In this document: in pieces, positions 55,051 through 64,000 of the stretch
Layout: the number at the start of each line of letters is the position of its first letter
Numbering within the stretch: the first letter of the stretch is position 1
DNA from: Scatophagus argus
Taxonomy: Eukaryota > Chordata > Actinopteri > Scatophagidae
NCBI RefSeq assembly: GCF_020382885.2
Contig: NC_058510.1
Coordinates: 2,032,001-2,096,000 of the forward strand
Length of the DNA: 64,000 nt
Reading direction: 5' to 3'
Translations under genes and position numbers: made by a program
Notes under the pieces: model-generated
Told to the model about the DNA's origin: nothing
Databases searched by the model: none
The model's input: the letters and a program-made list of their open reading frames with translations, nothing else

Positions 55051-58000
55051 ATGACAGAGGAACTTGAGAAAATTCTCTTGCAGCTAACACAGCCTGACAA
55101 TGCCGTTATCCAGCAGGTAACGCCACAGATAAGTGCCAGGTTCATGCTAGCAGTAGTTAAATAACTTTGTTCAAGTGAGCTTTGTTGTATTAGGCAGGCG
55201 ACAAGTTGGGAAACTGACATTAACGGTCGTGGAATTAAACTAGCTAACTTCTGGTTAACGTCCGGTGACCTGACATTATGGTTAGCTAACTGTCAAACAG
55301 TTGGTCAAGATGTTTAACATCGCTGCGTTCAGTTAAGTAGCCACAGCTTACTTAATTTTGAAAGGGGACAATCCAGGCTTCAGTTAGTTTTAACGTGTAG
55401 TGGTGCCATGTGATTTCTGCAATGATGTCAAGTTGTTTGTGGCAGCCAGCCAACTTTGTGGGATCTCTTTTGTCCCCCTTAAGGCCACGGCCCAGCTTAA
55501 ACAGGCTTTCAAAGATCCAGCCATTATACCTGCTCTGTGTGCTGTCATGAGTGGCTCCCAAAACCCTCAGGTAAGGTCTCTGTGAGAGTGAGCAGTGACA
55601 TAATTGTTATCTGATAATTCGTGCTGGGTTTTATCTGCGTGTTTGATCTGTGTAGGCTGTTGTTGAAATGCTTTCCTGATTTTGCCTCATAGGTCCGTCA
55701 GTCAGCTGCAGTGATGCTGAGGCTGAGAGTTAAGAAACACTGGAAGAAGATTAACCCCAGTGACAGAGAGAGGTTTGCTCATTACCTTTTTTAGTAAAGA
55801 ATTTCACACTTTTGTAACACTACATGCAGTTCAGTTCATCTGAAAGTAAGTTTTAATTGCAATGTTTGCCTTCATTCACGTAGCCTGAAGGCAGTGGTGC
55901 TGCAGGCCTTCACGCAGGAAGCAGAGTAAGCTGTACAGTTCATACAGTAATTCCTCACTTTGTCTGAAATTACCCATGTGTGAAATGTTGTGTATGACGA
56001 GCCTGAACTCTTGTCTGTGTTCTGCAGGCACACAGTTCAGCACTCGCTCTCCCAGCTGTGCGCTGTGATGGTTAAACATGAGACACCAGACCGCTGGCCT
56101 GCTCTGCTGCAGCTCCTCAGTCAGTCCACCAAGAGCAGCAACCCTCATGACAGACAGGTACAAGACTCGGGCCTCCTCTAGGAATTTAGATCAGGTTCAT
56201 GCTAATGTCGAATTGAACTGGATTTTGTTTTTAGTGTTAGTTTAGTTCAGCTTCTGCTTTCCTCACAGGTTGGGCTCTTGCTGCTGAATAAGGTGATGGA
56301 GTCCAACCCTGAGCCTTTCAAGCCCCACTACTGCCAGCTGCTGCAGCTGCTTAGTGCTGTACTGCAGGACCACAGCAACCCAACAGCCTTGTACTACTGC
56401 ATCCTCACCCTCACAGCCATCACTGCTTACACAGGGACAGAAGAGATGGTGAGACGCTGTCACACTCTTTTCAATATGCTGTTGACTTTCAAACTGATAG
56501 AGATTTTTATCTGGTGTCATTTTGCTTCCCAACAGAACCAAATGCGTTCACTCATCCCAAGTTTGATTGTTGCTCTGAAATACCTCATCAAGGCAGATCA
56601 GGTAAACTGTGACACGCTGAAGGTATTTTTACTGTGTCTAATGCCAGTGAAGTGTATTTCAGGGTGTGGATGAATCAGGCCTGTTAACTGATCAGGTCTG
56701 CCTCTGTCTGCGCAGAACCAAGCCAGCGAGGCCATGGAGGTGTTTAATGAGCTCATGGAGAGTGAGGTGTCCATCATTGTCCCTCATGTTGCTGACATTG
56801 TCCGCTTCTGCTTGGAGGTGGGAGCTGAACGTCTGGACTTTTGTCTTCTGAACTGACACATAATGTTGTCTGAATGTTTGAGGGGTGATTTGCTCACTGT
56901 GAATGTTTGTGTCAGGTGGGCAGTGACACCACACTGAGCGACTCTCTGCGGGTGAAAGCACTCTTTTGCATTGCCTTCCTCATCAAGCTGAAGAGCAAGG
57001 TAAAGCTACTGTGAATAAATCAGTCATGTCTTAATTTTAATGGCACAAAGTTAGCAATGGCGGCCTGTTACTGTTCAAGATTCTTTAAAACAAATTCCCC
57101 GTGTACTGACCACAAATCATTTCATTTTCCCTGGGTTTTGCTTCCCTTCCTCTGAGAAATTTCTCCATCTGAATTTAGGGGAAAACATTTACAGATAATG
57201 ATGATCTGTATTGAGTATGCAAATAACGTTCAGCAGTACAGATACGAGTGACGCACCTCGTTAAGCTAAATGTGCATGATGTTACGTTATAAGACTTTAA
57301 CTGTTTCTCCTCTGCAGACGGTGCTGAAGCAGAAGCTGCTGAGCCCCATCCTGCAGGCCATTTTCCCTGTGCTGGTCGCAGCTCCCCCACCTGGTGAGCA
57401 GGACCCAGAGGATGAGGAGGATGACAGCGGAGATGGCACAGAGAACGACAATCCCAAACACTGCGCTGCTCAGGTGCCTCTTTGTGTTGATACACAATAT
57501 TTATGCTGCAACAGCTTGACTGATTCATTGTGGAGTGGTAAGGAAGATTAAACTTGATGAATTCTCTTTGCTGTGTTTCCAGATCATTGACACCATGGCG
57601 CTCCATATGCCCCCAGAGAAACTGTTTCAACAACTGGTAAGTCAGCTGTATGTTGATGTGAGCAATCAGATGCCTTTATGTTAAAGTGAACATGTTATTT
57701 CTCAGGTGTTTGCTCAGGTTGTGATGAATCTTTATAGTTTATCATGTAAATAGCCTTGACTCGAAGACAATGTTTTTTAGATGCCCCTCACTCAGGGCTG
57801 CCTTGCCAGTGAGAACCCCTATCAGAGGAAGGGGGGTCTCATGTGTCTCGCTGTGCTGGCTGAAGGCTGTGCTGACCACATACGCACCAAGTACGTCCAG
57901 CTGACGTGGAAAAACTTTTTTGTACATTTCTCTGAGCACATACTGCATATATGTATATTTTTGTGAGAGGTGTTGTGTCACCAGGACCAGAGTGTATTTC

Positions 58001-61000
58001 TCTGTGTGTCTGTGTATGTTAGGATGCTGTCGTCTGTGCTGCAGACTGTGTGTCAGAGTCTCTCTGACAGTAACCAGGTGGTGCGCAGCGCCGGCCTTTT
58101 TGCTCTGGGGCAGTTCTCTGAGCATTTACAGGTGGGGCAACACACACCATCCTGCACGTTTTATTTTTCTCCGCTTACACTTTAGCACTTTCTGCTTTTA
58201 TGATTTATTTGAGATGCTGTTTTTTAAAAGCTTCAGCAGTTCAGACAGATGTTCACAGGTCGTATCTCTTCACATCGAATCACTTTGAACTTGCTTGTTC
58301 ACTTTGTTTTCCATCTTTTCTTCCCAGCCTGAAGTGAGTAAATACTGTTCGGACTTGATGCCTTTGCTGCTGGGTTACCTTTCATCCTTGAACCAAGCCA
58401 GGGTCGGCCATGTCACCAAGGCCTTTTACGCCCTCGAGAACTTCATGGAGAACTTAGGTAAGCTGATGAAAAATGTTAAAGTAAAGTACCAGCACCTCAT
58501 TCCCACCAAGAGGAGTCATAAAAATGTATATGAATTTTCCTGATATTCATTTAAAGAAGCCCAAATTGAACTTGTGAAAAACTACTAATATAGTCATCAT
58601 TAGTCTGCGTGATGTGATCAAAATGTGTGTCTTATTAGAATTATTTGGTTTTAAAAACGTTCTTTCCTACAGTGTCATTTGTTATTGTCCAGCTTCTGTT
58701 ATCTGCTTTACTTGCCGCACCTCCTCTTTCTGTTTGACTGAACAGGAGCAGATATTGAGCCCTATTTGCCCACCCTGATGGAGACGATGTTGTCTGCTCT
58801 CACCAACACTGAAAACCTCAAGATAAAAGAGCTCGCTGTGTCTGCTATTGGTGCCATCGGTAAGAAGCTGACATTTGTCCAAAGACCTGCACAGGAGCAT
58901 TGCAGCTTTGCTGGCTTGTTTTGACAGTGCTCAGTTTTCTTCCAATGTCAAACACTAAAAAACACAAAAATATTGTCCAACCTAATAGTGTCACATGGAG
59001 CTAAGAGGAAACAGTCTTACGTTTTGGTCAAACAAGACGGCAGGCTGTTTGTGGCTGAAGGGCTGTTAGTCAATAAAACCTTCCAGCCGGCTTGTTGTTG
59101 TCAACTTGCGATATCTGTTCCACTATGACGCAAGTGTCCAAAAAGTGCTGATTGAAGCAAAATCAGGCAATTTGAGCCTCATTGTGATTCAATGTCTCAT
59201 CAGCCAACGCTGCCAAAGAGCTGCTGGTGCCCTACTTCACTCCAGTTATTGAAAGTCTGAAGGGCTTCCTGACCACCACCACAGAGGAAATGAGGTCTCT
59301 ACAAACTCAGTCGCTGGGTAGGTAAACCTCAGGGTTCTGCAAGGGAGAAGCCGGAAGGTGTGATGTTGGTACTTTTAGAACAAAACAAGTTTTTATCACT
59401 CAGCTCTAGTGCCATACAGACAGTGTCATCTCTGTTTTACTCTTTAAGGCAACAAAAAGTGACTCCTACTTATGAACAGGCTCAAAAGCCTAAATGAATG
59501 AATGGACGTTGATCATCTTTTGTTGCGTCTGGTAGATACTCTCTCTGTGCTGGCTCGTACAATCGGCAAAGATGTGTTCAGCCCTCTGGCTGCAGAGTGT
59601 GTCCAGCTGGGCCTCAACCTCACCGACACCATTGATGACCCGGACTTGAGACGCTGCACGTATGTATGAGGAAAAAACACGTTGGGGTTGATTGACATTA
59701 GCTAAGTGGCTGACTTAAAAGAGGGTTGACGACACAGAACTACAAGCTTACGACACTCACAGCAACGCTCAGCATCCAGCTGATAATCCAGCCGATGTGC
59801 TCCCACTGAAGAGCTTTTCTGTCTCACACACTCCAGATATCCTCTGTTTTCTGTGACCTTTCCTTGACGTCTGTCTGTGCTTCCCTCTGACAGGTACAGT
59901 CTGTACTCTGCTGTATCCACAGTGAGCCCAGACTGCCTGACTCCTCACCTCACGTCCATCACAACAGTCATGCTGCTCGCACTCAAGTCCAATGAAGGCA
60001 TTACGGTACAAAGCACACAGACATCACTGGAACCCTACAGGCTGTTCAGAATCTGAATCAAAATACAGCTTCCCACCTCTCACCCTCCTCTCTCCTCTCC
60101 ACAGGCACACATTGAGGAGGACAAGACCTTCGTCCTGCTGGATGAAGATGACGATGACGACAGCAACGAAGAAGATAAAGATGTGGATGACTTTCTGGAA
60201 GACGAGACTGAGACAGACGTCCATGATGTTGCAGGGTAGGGCTCACACGCATGCACACACACACACACACACACACACTAACCCTGCCGACCAAAAGAGC
60301 TGCGTGTGATACGACGTCTGTCTGACTCTCAGGTTCAGCGTGGAAAACGCCTACATCGATGAGAAGGAGGATGCCTGCGATGCCCTGGGAGAGATTGCCC
60401 TCAGCACCGGGTAACACATGACAGATATTTACATTTCATGACGGGTCTGCTGTTTCTCCTTCAGTCTGACTCTACTTTATTTTAGCCATCAGTCAGGAGA
60501 GTAATTTGTCTGCAGTTTTGTCCCAAACAGTAAATTTGTAGGTGGAAATGATGAATGGTTTATTTCCAGTCTACTTTTGCGAGATGTTGCTGTGTGTTTG
60601 ACCTTGTCTTGCTGTGGTTTCAGTGCTGCCTTCCAGCCCTTCGTGGAGTCCTGCTTCCAGCAGGTTTATGAAATGAGAGATGTAAGTCGCTCTGGCTGTT
60701 CATCCCTCTCTGTCTAAAGCAGCGTTTCCACCAGACAGTCGGCTTCAGTTTGCTTTGTCACACATTTTTTGTGTTCCCACATCGAAAGCTGTTGAAGGTA
60801 CCAACAAAAGTTCTCCTTTTCATCCTGTTTCATCTTTGCCCCTCTGTTGAGGTTTGCTGTTCTACTGTGTAATAAACCGAACTGAGCTGACTGATGGAAA
60901 CTCGGCTTAATGAACTTCGTGTGTGAATGTGTTGGGGTAGGTGTTTACTCTGTCCAACACGAGCTGTCGTGCTGTAACTCGATGCTTTGTTTTATCGTCC

Positions 61001-63815
61001 CTGCGACTTTAGTTTCCTCATGAGGACATCCGCAGGGCAGCGTTCGGGGCCATGGGTCAGTTTTGTCGAGCTCAGCACCAAGTGTGGAAGGAGAATCCTA
61101 CTGAGGCCAACCACCAGGGTAAAGCCTCAACACTGCACTTAATGCTGCGTTTTTAGCAAACACACCAACAGCCAGCGCTGCTCTCTGCTGCAGTGGGAAT
61201 TCTTAATGAACAGCATCAAAGGAGAAAAGTTGGCTCTAAGCAGACATACACTGTAAGATGATTAAGTAAGGTAGTCTGAAGTTTATTCCTCCTCACTGCC
61301 GTACATCATGAATCTGTTCTGCAGCCCTGCTCAAGCTGCTCGATGTGGTGCTTCCCTGCTTTGTGGAAACTGTGCGAACCGAGCAGGAGCGCCAGGTTGT
61401 GATGAGCATCCTGGAAACCATGAACGGTGTCATCAACTCCTGCAAGGAGGAGGTTTTCAAAAACCCTTCACGCCTTCAGGAGATCAGCCATGTCATCCGT
61501 GATGTGCTCAAGAGAAAGGTGAGAAAAGGGGAGGCCCACAGGGACGGGGGAGGGGCGTCACGGTAGAAGTTGTGCCGCTAACCGTCTGCCATCATGTTTC
61601 CTTCTCTGTGCGTTCAGACTGCTTGTCAGGACGGTGGTGATGAAGCTGATGATGAAGACCAACAGGTTGGCTGTCCTCTCGCTGCATGTCAGAGTCACAG
61701 TCACCAACATTAAGTCTGCACATACACAAGTGGTCTGTTGTTGAGTGTTGGCCTTTCATAGCTTTGCATACGCAGATGAATATGAAATGGACTTATGGTC
61801 ACACAGCGTGTTGAATCATTCATATGAAGGTGACTGAATAGACACAGCACTGTTCATACGAGGGAATCAGAGACGGTTTCTCTAACTCACCCGCATTTCT
61901 GTGTCCACATCACAGTCCGTTTACTCGGTGTGCTTTGTGTTTCAGGCCGAGTTTGACGCCATGCTCCAGGAGTTCGCCGGGGAGGGAATCCCCCTGCTGG
62001 CCTCCTCTGTACCTGCAGACAAGTTTGCCCCTTTCCTCAACGACCTGCTGCCTCTCATCATGAGCAAAGCTGTGAGTCTGGTCCAGCAGCAGTCTGTTCG
62101 CTCAGGCACTTTTCCCTGCCCTCTAACTCCTGAAACTTAGCAAACTTAACGGTTACTTTCTTTGTCCCTGAAAAGAAATCTTCGTGCACAGTGGCAGATC
62201 GCTCCTTCTCTGTGGGGACGATCGGAGAAATCCTGCAGGCGCTTGTGAGCGCGCCTGGCGGCCGGGGAGTGGCAGGCCGACTGTCCAATCGTTTGCTCCC
62301 CGTGCTGGTAGCCGGCGTGAGGGACGGTGATCCTGAAGTTCGCAACAACAGCGTGTTCGGACTGGGATGTCTGGCCCAAGCAGCTGGACCCATCGTCGTA
62401 TCGTATCCTTCGTCTGTCTGTGTGTGTGTTTCTGTGAGCGTGCGTGTGTGTGTAGCGTTTTAAAGGGTAGTTTAGAACATAAACGTTGCGTCCGGCTGCT
62501 CCTTAGTGAGGTGTGTCCCAGAGACTACCCCATGATGCTGTCTGTGTTCTCCAACCTGCTGTCCAAAGAGTCGGACCTGCGGGTGATCGACAACCTGTGT
62601 GCTGCCCTCTGCAGGATGATCATGAGCAACGTGGATGCTGTCCCTCTGGAGCAGGTACACGTCGAGCTTTACAACGACTGAACTGTACTGCTCGCAGGAC
62701 ACGTTCACAAACACAAAACTGAGTGGAAAGCAGTTCAGTCAGATCATACGTTATGCTGTCCGACAGGTCGTTCCTGCTTTGGTGGCTCGTCTTCCCCTCA
62801 AAGAGGACATGGAGGAGAACAAGACGGTGTTCAGCTGCCTGGCTATGCTCTACACAAACAGTCCTGCTCTGGTACGGTACAAACAGCTGCTCTTACACTC
62901 ACATCTTCTCATTAGCTTTGTGCCGCTAAAGCCGAAGGCTACCTGATGGGCAGATGTCAGGATATTATTGGCTCAAAGTGATGGAGGCTCAAGCTCATGT
63001 AAGTTTACATGAGGAAAACATGGGATTTTGATATAAGAATACAAAGAAATGTATTTTATGTTTTCAAATAGGTGCACTGTGTGATCACCAATGTGATCTG
63101 AAAGGTTCATTTCAGCTCGACCTTAACACAAAGATGAGTAATCCTGCTTTACTGATCCCGTCATATGATTTGTATGGATCACCACAGACCAGTCTGTCAG
63201 TCTTTTATTGTATTTTGTTATGTTGCGTACAGCATTACTATAGAACATGTTATGCATATACAAAGCAAAAGACAAACTTCAGCAATTTGACCAACATGAT
63301 GCACAAAGCTGAGCATTTGATTCAGAAGTCAGTTGGGCCAACATCATGTTTACGACAGTCCTGACAGTTTTTCTCAGACGCTGTGTGAACCTGGACAGCA
63401 GCATTAAACCTCATTACTGCCTTTTCTGAATCCTCTTTCGTCCTCTCAGGTGGTGAAGCTAATGAAGCCGATCGTCGCTGCTTCCAGTCACGTCATCGGA
63501 AACAATGACGTTGATAAAGGTGAAGGTTTCTTTGTAACAGCAAGTCTTTCAGTGGTCTTTCTGTGAACCCGAACTCTTTAGTTTTAAACCCTTCAGTGCT
63601 TCACAGAGGAAACCTGCATGGCCGCCACACTCTGTCCCTGCTCTCTCCGTCTGCCTTCAGTGTTTTCCTGTCCTCCCTCCACAGAGACGCAGAACACGTC
63701 CGTCATGCTGATGAAGCAGTTCGCCCAGCACCACTCTGCCGACTTCCAGGCAGCTGTGACCTCACTTCCTGGAGAGCAGCAGGCCAATCTCAGCGCGGCC
63801 ATCTCTGCCTCGTAG
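55051..63815 (+). CDS. ipo4: Importin-4 (complete)
   Basis: Importin-beta family nuclear import receptor made of HEAT repeats. It carries cargoes such as histones H3/H4 (with ASF1) and ribosomal proteins, and releases them on Ran-GTP. Exons: 55051-55116, 55484-55570, 55693-55772, 55884-55925, 56028-56157, 56269-56448, 56536-56601, 56716-56817, 56916-56999, 57318-57473, 57584-57637, 57781-57890, 58023-58131, 58328-58457, 58746-58859, 59204-59317, 59536-59659, 59894-60005, 60115-60235, 60333-60410, 60624-60681, 61013-61118, 61325-61518, 61618-61665, 61946-62071, 62176-62402, 62507-62654, 62767-62871, 63450-63519, 63685-63815. They give about 1,090 residues, close to human IPO4. The start MTEELEKILLQLTQPDNAVI and RQSAAVMLRLRVKKHWKKI are typical. 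Two acidic loops (DPEDEEDDSGDG; DEDDDDDSNEEDKDVDDF) suit binding basic cargo. The exon at 62,176 has a weaker acceptor (ctgaaaag). Confidence 0.95.
60257..60280. repeat. (AC)n microsatellite in an ipo4 intron
   Basis: About eleven AC units just after a splice donor. A TG-rich run also lies in the intron near 62,418-62,455. Confidence 0.8.
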
Positions 63816-64000
63816 CCACCCCACACACACATCCTTCCACTCTTGTGTGAACACCAGCCACAGCAAAGAATTTTTATACTGAAGGTGGAAAGTGGGACAG
63901 TTGTTTGGGACATTTCCCCCAAAATACAGCACTAACTCCAGCAGTTATTAACTTTTAATTTATTTGCTTGCATGCTGTGTTGAAGTTTTATTATTTTAGG
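63816..64000 (+). other. ipo4: ipo4 3' UTR, running to the window end
   Basis: This follows the stop codon at 63,813-63,815. No AATAAA is seen before the window ends, so the polyadenylation site probably lies beyond it. Confidence 0.5.

Overview
This window is nuclear DNA from a bony fish, most likely a spiny-rayed (percomorph) teleost. The genes are compact, have many short GT-AG introns, encode vertebrate-type proteins, and sit among fish-type LINE, Tc1-like and hAT-like repeats. The teleost form of Nanog is diagnostic. No bacterial-type features, tRNA, rRNA or CRISPR array were seen.

Layout, left to right. (1) About 1-12,170: upstream sequence and one complete fast-skeletal-type myosin heavy chain gene on the plus strand (37 coding exons, about 1,940 residues). 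(2) About 12,890-37,330: a tandem cluster, all on the minus strand, of Siglec/CD22-like immunoglobulin-superfamily receptors. Four copies have intact reading frames. They are called A (13,308-15,676), B (19,808-22,904), C (27,082-31,248) and D (33,663-36,467) here. There are also two remnants, A-prime near 18.0-18.8 kb and E near 37.3 kb. Each intact copy has a signal peptide, one V-type domain, two C2-type domains, a membrane segment and a short tail. B and C carry tyrosine inhibitory motifs. A and D instead have a lysine in the membrane segment and no such motifs, the usual mark of receptors that pair with an ITAM adaptor. (3) About 38,450-42,600: fen1 (flap endonuclease 1) on the minus strand. 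It is head-to-head with (4) tm9sf1 on the plus strand (about 43,000-48,720). (5) About 49,000-51,960: nanog on the minus strand. (6) 55,051-63,815: ipo4 (importin-4) on the plus strand; its 3' UTR reaches the window end.

The housekeeping and developmental genes (myosin, fen1, tm9sf1, nanog, ipo4) look ordinary and complete. The receptor cluster is the dynamic part. Its V domains have diverged while the C2 exons and the intron between them are nearly identical among A, B and C, which suggests gene conversion. One copy (C) has lost a third tyrosine motif and has a hAT-like element inserted in the relic of its ancestral last codons. Another copy (A-prime) has lost its whole extracellular and membrane part. 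All four V domains keep the arginine that binds sialic acid in known Siglecs. The main proposal is therefore a small paired activating/inhibitory Siglec-like receptor system next to the conserved fen1-tm9sf1-nanog-ipo4 block.

Exon limits were read by eye from splice signals, reading phase and protein homology; a few may be off by one base.
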